Under the pieces are notes generated by a model, which was not told where the DNA came from, ran no database searches, and saw nothing but the letters and a program-made list of their open reading frames with translations. A DNA stretch of 64,000 nt from Hybos culiciformis. Its lineage: Eukaryota > Arthropoda > Insecta > Diptera > Hybotidae. Of this stretch, positions 51,333 through 64,000 are shown in pieces. The translations under genes were made by a program, and so were the position numbers. The DNA is taken from NCBI GenBank assembly GCA_964007475.1, contig OZ023274.1, forward strand, positions 4,898,001 through 4,962,000. Direction: 5' to 3'. Within the stretch, counting starts at the first letter, position 1. Each line of letters begins with the position of its first letter.

Positions 51333-53962
51333 TTATGTTAGTGCTAGTTTTCGGCAATTACATAACCATTTAATGATCCGAGCATTACCTAAAAATAAAA
51401 GGAAATAAATTTTAAGCTGAATGCATATTGGCAAAAAAAAAAATGATTACTAAGTAAGAGTGAGGTATTATCAAAAAATTAAATAAGTAATATAATTTTT
51501 ACTTGACTAAAAAAATATAAAAGGATTATTTTTTTATGTAATTTACTCACGTTCAACAATTGATGGTGGTTCAGTTGGTCGATATGGTTGTGTTTGCGTT
51601 TGAGTTTCAGTACTATCTGGTAGTCTAGTTGAATCCACTGTACTAACATCGGAGAAAAATACTGTACTTGATTGGTCCGAATCATTTTCATGGCTTCCAA
51701 ATTTTTTCTTATTTGGACTATATATTTCTTCGAATTTCTCTTCGTTTAATCCAAGACGATCGAAGAATTTTTCTAATTGGGTAAGACTTTCAGACCTACT
51801 ACGTTTTTCTAATAAGCCACCACTTGCAGATTTTGAATTATGTTCAACAATATTTAGTGTAGCACCTCCAACGCGACTCCAGTAACGATCACTAATATCA
51901 CTTTTCGAACGCAAAATTGGTTTACGATCATCTTCACTAGATGGATTATCACAAGTTGGATCACCTCGGGCAAGCTGTTCGGTTCGACAAGAGCTTCGAT
52001 CATTTGATGAATAACGCGTTCTCTGTTTAAATCGAAAACATTTTTGGCGTTTAAATGTTCCAAGAGGTGGACTCAATTCTTGTTCTTTTATACAGATTCC
52101 ACCACAGCTTGAATCAGGAGTACGAACCGTTGTGGGACTATTTTGGTGATTCATTTTATTATAGAATTTTCTTGAGGATTTCTCATCGTAATACCGTGGC
52201 TCATAATTATCTTGGAATGCTTCTGGCACTTCAGGTGTAGTAAAATTTAAGAGACATTCAGATTCTTTCTGCTGTTGGTACTGTTGTTGTTGATAATATT
52301 TTGAGCTTTGTGCCCGACATTCAGGACAATCATATCGTGATGAAGGTGATACAGCCATTCCGTATGCATAATATGAATTACCACTATGTTGGGTTGAAGA
52401 ACCACTATCTCGACGATAATCAACATATAATTTATTATTACCAATTTCTCGTTGTTGCTGTTGTAATTGATGCTGCTGCTGCTGCTGTTGAAGATGCTGC
52501 TGCTGTTGCTGTTGTAGTTGTTGCTGCTTACAACACGGCTCACTTCTATGAGTATAATGTCCGGATGAGCCTCCGGAATCTCTATTTAAAGAACTGCCTC
52601 CTCCAGATTTATTTGATCTATTACCGCGACTGCAGCAACTCAGTATTTCACTGTGAGGCGAATGACGACTAATCTGTGAATGCAAATCTGGTAACGATTT
52701 ATGACTATTTATATTGTATGATGGTGATGAGTAGTCGGGATCATCAGAAGTAACCTCATGTGAATGTGAATAGGAACGTTGGTAATTGCACCTGTAATAA
52801 TAAAGAATTTAATATAGCATGTAATTTTTGAAATACGTTTGAAATTAATGAAAAAAAAACCTTTGTTCTTTGTCTGGTGAATTATCATCAACTGCCGCAT
52901 ATTCTGCTGGCGGACTTATTGCTCTATAATCATCTGTTAAAATTAACGGCTCATCAATACCATAAGAATAAATATCATCATCGGAAGCTGGGGGTAATGA
53001 CTGTGGAGACAAGAAAGCACTTGGAAATACATTACTTTCATTAGAAGGATGAATTGACAGCTATTTAGGTGCATTTATATAAAAGAAAAAATTAAAAATT
53101 TATTTAATAATAAGTAATTTTATGTACTTTTTTTCTTGAAGTTACTTACTTCTTGATTATATTTTACGGTTTGATATTTACTAAAAGTATCATATTTCTT
53201 TATAACATTCCCTTTGTAACGAGGAATTTCAGGAACAGGACATTCTTTGGTATCAGTATTTAAAAGTTTTCTTAATTTTGTTTGCAACAAATCGGAACTA
53301 GACGAAGCACTACGGCGATTGCTTGTCCGATTTATTATTCCATGATGATGATGATGGTGATGGTGATTCAGTGTTCGTATTGGTGAATCTCGATTACTTG
53401 AATTTCTTTTTTCCCGGCTATAATTTAAGTGCTGCTGATGACGATCTAACAATGTTTCGGATTTAACATAAAATGGCTTGCTTTCTGCCAGCATTTCAAC
53501 AGCTGATCTACGTTTATGATGGTGTCGACTACCACCTATCGTAGTATCATTCCGATTTGCTTGATAAATGAGCGCAGCCGGATGGTGATAATGTTGTGCT
53601 TGTTGCTGATAATTAGGCGGCGACTGTGGGTGAGCATGTGGATGATGCACTGTTGAATGAGTATGCGATTGTTGTTGTGACTGTTGCTGTTGTGCCCCAG
53701 TTGAAATAGGAGTTCCTTGTGATAAATATGATACTGGTGGCATTAAAATCGGACTAGGATGCGAATTATATGAAAGCACTGATGAAGGTGTTGGTGGTGG
53801 AGGTTGAATAGACTGTTGTTGTTTTGAATGATGATGATGGTTTAATGAATTTGATGGATTTATAATAATTTGAGACATATAGGCAGCTGATTGAGTTTGA
53901 TTGTGCAAATGATGCGAACGACTATGATGTCGGGGACTGCCACCATAAATTACAGTTGCCAT
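51333..53962 (-). CDS. FAM110-like protein, four exons
   Basis: Four minus-strand exons, 53962-53150, 53060-52861, 52791-51551 and 51388-51333, join in matching phases to give about 769 residues. The 56-nt last exon completes SIVERNARIIKWLCNCRK, then LALT and the stop. A C-terminal ERNAR-IKWL-C block is the signature of vertebrate FAM110 proteins, which associate with centrosomes and microtubules. Exon 1 contains RRSAVEMLAESKPFYVKSE, matching the FAM110 N-terminal block SAVERL--K--YVKS. Near the end are SLTQLEKFFDRLGL and FFSDVSTVDSTRLPDS, also FAM110-like. Between these lie His, Gln and Ser/Pro runs. The ATG giving MATVIYGG is the first in frame after a TAG near 54040. The donor after exon 2 (GTTTTT) is weak. 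Exons and termini are read directly; function is inferred from the family. Confidence 0.85.
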
Positions 53963-54072
53963 ATTATTGTATAAAATATTTTTATGTTCTTCTAGTCTAT
54001 TGTCTATTGATAGTATTCGACTTGACGGCAAATTATTCTAAAACTCCATTAGTTCAGAAGACTGCACCTAAA
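53963..54072 (-). promoter_or_regulatory. 5' UTR part of the FAM110-like first coding exon, with a short upstream ORF
   Basis: An acceptor-like TTCATTTTAG ends near 54070 on the minus strand, so this exon may be internal, with a further 5' exon to the right. The leader carries ATGGAGTTTTAG, a three-codon upstream ORF, before the in-frame ATG at 53962. Confidence 0.4.
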
Positions 54073-55570
54073 ATGAAAGTTGCAAAAATAAAAGTTTCGT
54101 TTAATTAATTTTCTTTAAAAAGTTTGAGAAATATGATTTTAAGATATAATTGCAGTAGCATCTCAGAATATTAGTAAGGATGCTTGCCTAAAATAAAAAG
54201 TTTATAAAGAGATAAAGAGAAATTTGTCTTCATTCTCGCAATATATATACATAGTAGTTTTTATTACGTTGTTTAGCAAAATAAAGCCCTCAAAATTAAT
54301 TATTATTTTAACAAACATTATATGAAAACACAAGTCTACAAGTTTTTTTCTAACATAATACGGTGATCATATTTTTAAACTCAAAACAGGGAACTGCAAA
54401 AAAAAATTCGACGTAAAAATAATATAACAACACATAATTATACATTATATATTAGAAAATTCATTATTTTATACCAACTTTTGAACATAAAATAATACAT
54501 AAAATTTCCATAGAAACCGGGAATTTTCAGGACATTGATAGGACATACTATCTTTTATACTAAAATAGTTTTATAGGGTATAGGATAGTTGCTACATTTA
54601 AATAAATTAGGGAAGATGATCACCTTAATCATATTTCAACATTTTTTGTTTTATGAAACAAACCTAAAATCATAAATTAAAATAATAAAAAAAAAAAAAA
54701 AATTATTTCAAAATAATGACATGTTTTTCAGTAGGTGTGAGCAATTTTATATATTTATTTATTTTTGAAATTAAAATAAACAAGAAACTGAAAACGAGAC
54801 AAGGCCAATTAATTAAAAAAATTTCCTTCACATAGGGTTACATCAATAATGTGGAAAAAAAGAAAACTAATTTTTCATTAAAATAAGATAGACAGACTCA
54901 AAACAAAATGAAAAATAATATTAACATTTTCATTTTTTTTTTCAGCACAAACATACATATTATGTTGTATATATATACTACATAGTGTGAAAATATGTCG
55001 AGACAAAAATAAATAATGTTTTTTTTTTTTTTTATTTGAATTTTTCATGTACATACATATGTACATGTGTATAGATTTTACCATATCAATGGATTTTCTT
55101 TCCTTTTAGATAATAATGTGAGAATAATATATTTTCTTTTTTTTTGTCATTTTCAGAATTTTATGGAGTTTTATGGAAACGATGAAAAAAGAAAATTCTA
55201 TTTCGTATTTTGTTGTTCTGTCGTCATAAAATTGTATTAAAGTCAAAAGGGAAATTCTATGTTATAAAAAAATATTTTATTTTATTTTATTCCAACTTTA
55301 CAATATAATGTAACCAGCTGATTAACGTAATTTAATTGTTAAATCTAGGTTTATTTAAAATTAATATAAAAGAAGTTTTTTAAAATATATTGATTTCTCA
55401 ATTAAAACTTTATAACTGTAAAACTTTCGCGAATATGCCTCAAAAATAGATAGGTTTGAATGTTAACTTCTAATTTCAAATATAATGAGTAGTACAAAAT
55501 CAAATATTAATCCATAATTCGAATAGTCGTTTAATTTTAATCTATCATAAAAAATTGCATCTATGTTGGC
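54073..55570. other. Region 5' of the FAM110-like gene; no coding exon found
   Basis: AT-rich, with short low-complexity frames only. It probably holds a 5' UTR intron or promoter. Confidence 0.5.
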
Positions 55571-56090
55571 CAGGGCCGGATTTACAAATATGCCGCCCCT
55601 AGACACTTTCTGAGAGTTTCGGTGTAATTGGAATTTAAATAAGAAACAAACCGTATTATTTAATTAGTTCAAATTACTTATTCTTTTTTTTCTAATTTTT
55701 TTATTTATGAATTTATCGAATGTATCTTCAAATTAAAATTTTTTTTTAACACTTCGTTCTCGAAGTGCATAATTGAAATGTAATTTCGTTTCTTTCAACT
55801 CTGATCAAAGATAAGTTTTAATTCTATTCAAAGATCTATTCAAAGAAGAAAACAAGCTTCCAGCAGAACAATATGCTAGTGACAGATAAAATCTGAAGAT
55901 TATTTTCAAATTTCGAAATACGTTCTTATATTTTTTTTGTAGATTAGTTACATATTCAATTCTACAAATAGAAAAATTATTTATTTGAAATTATTTTTTT
56001 ATATATCGGTTTTATGTTATATTTCGCCGCTTCTTTAAATCTGAAACCCTACACAGGTGCCTAGTGTGCCTATTCGTAAATCCTGCACTG
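55571..56090. mobile_element. Non-autonomous hAT element, 520 bp
   Basis: The left end is CAGGGCCGGATTTACAAATA and the right end in reverse complement is CAGTGCAGGATTTACGAATA. The inverted termini therefore match well after the first bases. Exact 8-bp duplications ATGTTGGC flank it (55563-55570 and 56091-56098). Because this duplication is complex sequence, the insertion boundaries are certain. No transposase is present. Confidence 0.9.
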
Positions 56091-56098
56091 ATGTTGGC

Positions 56099-59000
56099 CC
56101 AAAAATGTTAATGGTAAGAAAGAGCGAAAAAGATTTGAAAAGATCTGTCAGGAAAATTATTACTCATCAGATACGCTTTAGAATTACAGATACCTACTAT
56201 TTGTATATACTTTGAGCTTTCGAGTTAAATTTTGTTTATTTTGTATACATATATGTATTTACAATATCGACGAAAGAGTTAAATTTAACATTTTTGATTC
56301 CAATAGAATAATTGAGGTGTTTTATAACAAACAAACTCAAGGAAAATCCCGTCTAGAAAAAAAACCTATAAGAATATTTTCATTATGTTTTTTCGTCATC
56401 ATCAAAAAAATTAGAAAAATAAAAGAAAAAGAAAAACAAATAGAAAATAAAAATTATACAATAAAATAATAAAAAAAAATTGAAAATCGCTTTTTTAATC
56501 TTCTTATCTTTTTTTTTTTTGTATATTTTTATTTATTTCGAAAATTAATTTGAAAATAAGAATAAAAAAAAAAATTTTTTTTTCTAGACATAATTAAACG
56601 GTTATTTTTATTTTAATGCTTTAATGATTTTAAGGAATTTTTTTTTAGCTGTTAGAATTAAAATATATGCTGTTGTTTGATTTTGAAGAACCTATTTGAA
56701 GATTTTGAAGTATATGTACATATAATGCTCATACATTATTATTTATTTTCCTTTTATATTTACAGTTCACGCAATCTTAATTATTTGAATGGACCTTGAA
56801 TATTTTTTAATTAATTTTTTTATTTTTATATTTTTGGATCTGCTTGAAAAATTTCCATTGCTCTTTTGTCCTCTCTGAACGCAATTTATTTCGTTAATGT
56901 TCAAAATAATATTTACCCTGAAATACAACAGAAGTCCTTATACCTAGTTCATTATACATGCATGTATTTTTTAAACTATAAGCTTATAGTTACATATATT
57001 TACTTGACTTATGCATTATTAAACAACTCCACAAACGAGTAGATTTTATGTTGACAAACTCAAGTTGATTAAACATTCATCTCGTCTATTCCATGCTTGT
57101 AAGTTTATTTTTCAATTTAAAACAACTTCTTAAATAAGATCGTGAAAATTGAAAAGTTTGTAATCTATGTTCTAAAATTCTAATTTGAAAACTTCTAAAA
57201 ACATATTTTTCTATATATTCAACCCATAAACATTTTAATATTTCTTTTATTAAGTTAATTAAGCCCGGATGAAGTTTCAAAACAACAAACGAAATCTTAA
57301 TTATAAAAAAGGAACATTCGTTAAATTTGGAATTGCAGGAAATAATATAGAATATTTTTCAAAGTTGAGTTTAAGTTTTATTTTTTATATATTATTTTTA
57401 TTTAAAAATTTAATATGAATGTAACAATTTTGATAAAAAAAAGAAGAAAATCTGTGAGAAAATAAAAAATTATATTTTTTAATAATTAATAATTCACATC
57501 TCATCAATCTTTTTTTTTATACAATATTTCATAAATTAGTTTTTTTTTTGTACTAACTATGTCATAAAATTTGCACACATGCTATAAATATTTAATTTTA
57601 AAATAATAGTTTAAGCTTTTTTTGTTATATATATATATACATTAAAAGTTTAAATGAAAATAATGGGATGTTGTTGTCCCTGGTCGTTATCGTTATCCGT
57701 CTTCAATGAGAATAATTTATGGATAACAATAGACAATTTGTTAACAAATAAAAATAAAAATCATAATTAATTTAAATTTATTGCGAAAACGAAAGTTTTA
57801 GAAATTTTTGAGAAATTTTTGAAAGTTTTTTTTATACACCTTTGAATCAAAATTATGAGAAACGATTACGAAATAAAATATTATGAAATGCAGGGAATCT
57901 GTAGTAAGTGAAAAAATATTCCCAATCGAGTTGAAACTAAAGTTCTAAGATTTCCAGTGATAGTGAAGCTGAGAAAATAAGGCCAAACTTTCCCAGTTGA
58001 ATTACTTAATAAATTAAAAACAAAAATAGCATAAATTAGTGTAATTTGATACTCCTTTATTAAAAAGCGTCATTCATACATATATTTAAGTCTTTCTATA
58101 CAATGTATAATCACAAAATAAAGATTTTCTTTTACTATCGATAATACAGGTAAGTTTAGTTTTTATTCTAAATTACGAATAATCTATGGATCATCGTGGC
58201 GAAAAGGCTTATTAGAGATACTATGTTTAATTATTTGACAGAAATATTTGGTATCTTAAAATTAATTAATTTTCATAATAAACAAGCTACGGGTTTACGT
58301 TCTCACGGTATTGATTGCGTTTTTTTTTTTTTTTTTTTTTTGAAAACTAATTCAACCTAATTTACTTTTTAAATAATGAAAACTTGATTATCACGCTTGA
58401 AAAGGAAAACAAATTAAAGAACTTTAAAAAGATACTTTATTTGCTTTTTTTTTTCTTAAATATAAATAAAATTTGTTATATATTTTTGTTATACAAAATT
58501 AATTAAAAGTATGGCACTAAAAAAAGATTGAGACAAATTTTTTCAAATTAAGATTAAATTTGTCTGAATGTTTAATTTATTTATTTATTTTTATATTTTC
58601 TAATTTCAGTCTTAAATATTTTTTTGTCCAAAAGTTTTGTACCTGTTCTGCAATATTTTTATTTAAAAAAAAAAACCAAAATTCAAAAATATAAATTAAT
58701 TACTTTCTCCGCACTAAAATAAGATTCACGCACGTTACCAAGAATTTTCTTTTGATTTTCATTGCATAAAAACAAAAACATAATACCAAAAAAATAATAA
58801 ATTTCATCAAAGTGATTTGAACATAGCGACCACAATGTTAAAATAAATGGACAAAACAGGCAGCGTTAATGCGAAATCTTGTTAAAAGTGGTTTTTGAAA
58901 TACTCCGCAATAAAAAATACAGAATGCTAAGATCTTGATAGCCATGATAGGACTATTTCCCAGATAATATCTTCTAATTTATGAGATACTCTCAACTAAT

Positions 59001-62000
59001 ACAATTATAACAGAATGCATGAATTTCAGATAATCATATTATACTCACGAGAGTCTGTATTTTAATTTAATTTTCTAAAAAGTTGCTGTTATTGTTTTAG
59101 ATATCAAAATGTTACATTGGTTTAGGTAGAATTTTTGAAGGAAACAATCTTTCGAACACTTATTCAAGTATTGAATTAAAGAAAGTCCCAAAAAAAGAAT
59201 CAGACTGTACTCATGAAATCATTTTATCAAAGTCTGGACTTATGTTTCATCTGATAAAATTATTTCTTACAGCTTACATACGTTAAAATCAGGTTTTCAG
59301 TACAATCCCATAAAATAATGAATTAAATTTTATAGTTAATAATATCTTTGCTTTGTGATCATTTTCATTAATTGCAAGTACGCGAATATTTTGCCGCTAG
59401 ATACTTTTTTCTTCTTTTTTTCTTTTCGTCTTTATAACGTTGAACGCGTTTTTACTTTCAGATTTTTCTCATAAGAAACCGCTCAACCAACATAAATACA
59501 TAAAATAAAATACGATTCTTCAAGAACTGTTGTTGTACACAAAAATATATATATGTTTTTTGAAAGAAAAACGTGCCAAACATTGACGACGATATTTCGA
59601 AATATTTATATGGAATCGATCAATGTTAGATGTTGGATATTTTATTTAAAATGAAGATGTAAAATTTTTTTTTTGTTACACCTAAATCTTTACAAACTTA
59701 TGTAAGTTCTGAGATACTGAGATTTTTTCACAATTTTCGTCATTGTAATGATATAAATTTGTAATCATTTGCAAACCCATTGGAATAGTGTTCGATGGCA
59801 ATTTTTTTTTCCACTCTTACGGTTAATGGTGTTGGTATATTCACTTGTTCTTATAATAAACATTTTTAGGCTTAAATATTAACAATACTTTTACTTATTT
59901 CCGAAGTGACATATAATAAATCAAAAATCAGATAAAAATTATTAAAATAAATGGAAATAAGATACGGGTGGACTTGATTGAATTAATTGTGGTGGCGATA
60001 ATCGTGGTCGTTCATCAAACCAACCAAACCAGTAATTTTTTTTTTGTATTAATATTTTTTGAAAAAAATTTAAAATCAATGAAAATAATTGCAATTACAT
60101 ATTTTTTTTATGAAATTGTGTTGTTTAGCATTTATGCAAAAAAAAAGAAAAGAAAAGAAAAGTTTAATTCAAAAATGACCGAAATATCGATTTTCAATTT
60201 AAAAAAAAAATTTCATAATAATCGCATATTATTTTATAAGAGTTCAAATTGTGTTAAATTTTTACAAAACTAAACGTGTACATATAAATAGGTTTGATTA
60301 ATGCTTAATTGTTAAATTGTTAAATTTTTATTTTTAAATTACCATATGATTTACTTAAATGAATTGCGATAATTTGAGATAATATGAATTGATATTAGAT
60401 TAATTGTTCCTAACACTTTATGCGCCATGCCCTAATTCTTCCACAGACGATTAAATTGACTTGTCAGAAAAGTAAATAAATTTTAAGAGAACAAGTTTTC
60501 AAAGAAACTCCCAGATGTAGGTGTTTATTGAAACAAATTTAATTTTTATTTGTTTTTTTTTATTATTATTATTATAGTTATTATTTTTGTTTAATAGAAA
60601 GCTTTAATAAAAATACATATTTATTTGCAAATTATTTTTTTCCAATAATTCATATATTATCTGGGTGGCGTAGTGATTAAAAGCACTTGCATAACATTCA
60701 ATGGAAAAACTGAGAAATCCGGGGGTTTTTATCATGAATTATGATAAAACATAAAAATCTTACGAAAATCCTATTATCAATTTTGACTAAATTCAATGAA
60801 TATACAACACACTCCTAATTTCAGTGGTATGGTAACGATATTAGAATTTTCGATTGATTTTTATGTTCGATCTCAATTCTTAATAAATTTGTTTCTTTCA
60901 GATAAAACTTTTCTAGTTGTTTAAAGAACTAAAAGTTAAGCCCAATATAGGGATTTAATGTTTATAAAGAAATTTCAATATGTCTTCGAAAGTAAATGAA
61001 ATGATATAATTATAAATAACGATTTAACTCAATGTTGTCTATACACTCTTAACACAGGAATATTGGTCATTTGAAAATTTACGAAATAATTTTTTTGTAT
61101 ACTATAGATATAGTCGAAATATAGAAAAAATTTTAACTTGTAAATTATTTTTTTGTTTGTGTATTATTCTCTCTGATACCAACCCTTTAGAAGCTCTCTA
61201 GAAGCTTTTAGAAGGCTACACGAATTAATCCCACAAAAGGGAAAATAATTGAATTCTTCAAATTTTGGCTTCAGTTCCGAATGAACTGATTTCAATCATT
61301 TCATATTTATGTTTTCAATCACCTCTCACTCTATCACCAGGTGTTTATGATTAATTAATTTCAAAGTAATCGCGCTAAACTTTTAAAGTATTATGTATTT
61401 AATGTTCTTTAGGCAGAGTACTAAAACTTATAGGTAATAAAATAATAATAAATAATCTTCTTTTATATATATACATTTAAGTATAATTAACATTAAATTT
61501 AGTAAGCTTTATTGGACACTATATATGGACACATTTATAAGAGTAATGATAGAATAAAGATTTAACTTTTATTATGTAACATTTATATTTTTTGTTTTTG
61601 AATAACTGAAGAAAATTATTATGAGATTACAGAATTTTATTGGTAAGAAAAACAAATCAAAATATTTAAATTTACATCCCACGTACAAAAAAAACCTTTA
61701 TTTTAAAAAACTATTCAGAAAATTTCACACCAAAAGTTAACTATAGGGGAAATATATTATAATCAGCTGATTGGAAAATGAGATTTTCTTTACAAAAATT
61801 CAATAGGCAGAACTTTGTGATTGTGTATAGCACTGACTTATAAATGACTGACATAGAATTCAACATGGAAGATTATTTCAAATGAAAGAATTATGAAAAT
61901 GTGTGAAAAGATACTTGACTTAGTTAAAAAGGGCGAAACAAAAGGCTTATCACAGAAAAATTAAATTATTTACTGTATTAAGTACCAAAATTGATTGAAA

Positions 62001-64000
62001 ATATCTATGTTCGAACGAATCGTACATAGATGTATGAGGTAATTATGAAGACTATATAAGCAATTTATATTGAATTTTAGAAAATGTTGCACACCCATAT
62101 TATTATTTTTCTTCCATTTTTAACCTACATAGGATTTTATGTTTGTAATATCTAAGGCAGGCGTTTACTTTAAATTGCTTCAGCTTTATATTTATTTGAT
62201 TTTTTTTTACATATGTACAATAATTCTCTTGTGGGAACTTTATTTTCAAATTTATGTTTATGGTAATTTAATTTATTTAATTTTTTTTTTCTTAAGATTA
62301 TGTTAATAACTAACTGGGAGAAATTTTTTTAAATAATAATAGTTATAATAAAATATTGACTGCTATAATCAATAATGTTTCAATTTAAAAAAATAAAACA
62401 AAAAGTAAATAAAATTAATTATAACATCTCAATAAATGGAAAATAAATTTTGACAGGAACAAAATAAATATTTTGTTTCTTTTAGTCAAATATAGATAAT
62501 AATAAAAAATAATTACAACTTTGATTATTTAGAGTTCGTAGTTTATTTGGAACCTTGATCAGCGAAATATTTTTGGATAGAATAAAGCACTGAAGAAGCT
62601 TCCAAAAAAGGAAATGAAATATTTGATTTGACTTATACACATTATTGTGCACATTATATCATTATCAAAGGTGTCTGGAAATATTATTTCAGAAAAAGTC
62701 TTTCATTTTGATTTCTAGATCTAAGTTTTCTCAAAATTTTAACGCCCGATACAAAATATTTGAAGAATATAAAATTATTAATAAACTCAGCATTATTATT
62801 TTTATTTTTCCTTAAAAAAAATAAAATAAAAATTTAACAATTATATTATATTTAAGGTCTACTTAATGTAATTAAAAATTAAAAAGTCAATTAAGATTAA
62901 CTATCTTTTATATAGATTTTTAATTAGTATTTATTAGACAATTTAGTTATATATCTTTCGGTTATATCTTTTAATTTTTTTGGGGGGCTTTAACCCAGAT
63001 TATTTAAAAAAAAGTTTTTATACAATTTTAATTGATTCGTTAATATATCGACACATTATGTTTATATATTGTCCCAAATATGATATACACAACATACATA
63101 CAGTATATTCTATTTAGCATATAATAGAAACTTTTAAACAATAAATTTTTCAATCATAATTTAGGTCAATTTTACAGATAGATAATATTTATAATTCCTA
63201 AAAATCGTTGGAGGGCTTTATATTTCAGTATTGTATAAAATGATTTAATTTTTATAATAATCATGTTTGAAAATTGAAAGTATTGTATATAAGGGGGAAA
63301 ATTTTCTTGAAAGTAGTATAATAATGGGTATAGTTGCTTAATAGAAAATTTCGGAATTCATAAATGTTCGTAAAGAGATTAAGTTTGTTAGATATTTAAT
63401 AAGAGTCCTCAAGAAAATGCTACAAAATTTCATAAGAAGATATTATTCAATTTATTTAGGAAAATAGCAGCAAAAGGTTGGGCGTATATAATGAGTGGAA
63501 AACAATACATTTCCAATGATAAAGTTCTTAATTTAATGGAACCTATACAACAATGTTTTATTCTCTGTACAATACTGATTGATGAAAAATTTGAAAAACA
63601 ATATTTTTGTGGACTTTAAGATAAATATCAGAAAAAAAAAGTATAAAAAAAAAAATAACATTACAGAAAATAAATGTACTTTACTTATGTTATGTGTAGA
63701 AAAAATAGGTCAATTATAGCTTATTTTCAATATTATAATAATGCCAGATTTCAATTATTATACATATAAGTTTTGAAATTAAGATATTATAACGTTAGTT
63801 TTGAAATTAAGATAGAACTGCATGAAATTGTTAAAAAAAGTGTTTTAATGAAGGTGATTATAATGACAAATATATAAATTTAATCAGAGTTGTTGATATT
63901 TTTGCATCGTAAATATTATCATAATTAGGTATTCAAGTTCTTCAAGCAAAAAATTATTTCAACCATTCGCCATTTAATTCTTCATATCATAATTTATTTA
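56099..64000. other. Intergenic or intronic AT-rich DNA to the right edge
   Basis: No exon with paired splice sites and recognisable protein similarity was found. A T tract of about 22 lies at 58320, and a possible tRNA-like SINE head lies at 60661. Confidence 0.5.
60661..60735 (+). repeat. Possible tRNA-derived SINE head
   Basis: TGGCGTAGTGATTAAAAGC matches a tRNA-type polymerase III A box. A degenerate B-box-like AAATCCGGGGG follows about 45 bases later. The body after it is AT-rich without a clear tail. The match is weak and only one copy was seen. Confidence 0.3.

Noticed and set aside
52247..52672. Overlapping frames with Ser/Asn or Val/Ala runs across the CAG-repeat region
   Set aside because: These are other-frame readings of the Gln-rich exon of the FAM110-like gene.
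57086..57280. A 64-codon minus-strand frame with fairly balanced residues
   Set aside because: No recognisable family, no supporting splice sites, and its length is within chance for AT-rich sequence.

Overview
The window is animal nuclear DNA, most likely from an insect and perhaps a fly. It is very AT-rich, full of A/T homopolymers and introns, and carries split genes with GT-AG junctions. There is no operon structure. The fly guess rests on long Asn/Gln/His runs in the proteins and on a small Irbp18-like bZIP protein. I cannot name the species.

Four protein-coding loci can be supported by joining exons across splice sites. (1) On the minus strand at the left edge lies the start of an MSK/JIL-1-type nuclear kinase: exons at 2637-2705, 2426-2559 and 36-120, running off the window. 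A low-complexity first exon at 24056-24845 is phase-compatible and probably belongs to it, which would make intron 1 about 21 kb. (2) On the minus strand at 40002-40865 is a compact three-exon C/EBP-gamma-like bZIP gene of 106 residues. (3) On the plus strand at 42811-46945 is a complete seven-exon CEBPZ/Noc1 ribosome-biogenesis gene of 984 residues. Loci 2 and 3 are divergent and about 1.9 kb apart. (4) On the minus strand at 51333-53962 is a four-exon FAM110-like gene whose conserved C-terminal signature sits on a 56-nt last exon.

The rest is intron or intergenic DNA rich in non-autonomous DNA transposons, many with intact ends. They include three TTAA-flanked piggyBac-type copies of about 555 bp (4993, 14710, 16145); three hAT-type elements with exact 8-bp target duplications (21079-23166, 37674-38394, 55571-56090); a TA-flanked Tc1/mariner-type element (3219-3513); a remnant carrying the last codons of a hAT-like transposase (6970-7475); and many foldback elements. 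The two most unusual structures are a 2.9-kb nested inverted dimer of composite elements (26550-29444) and a 0.7-kb GC-rich foldback built of short palindromes with the core AAATAAGGCCGCG (34696-35403).

The window is essentially three nuclear regulatory or ribosome-biogenesis genes plus one FAM110-like gene, set in transposon-shaped non-coding DNA. I found no rRNA, CRISPR array, confident tRNA or prokaryotic system. All family assignments come from reading translated exons by eye, without any database search.
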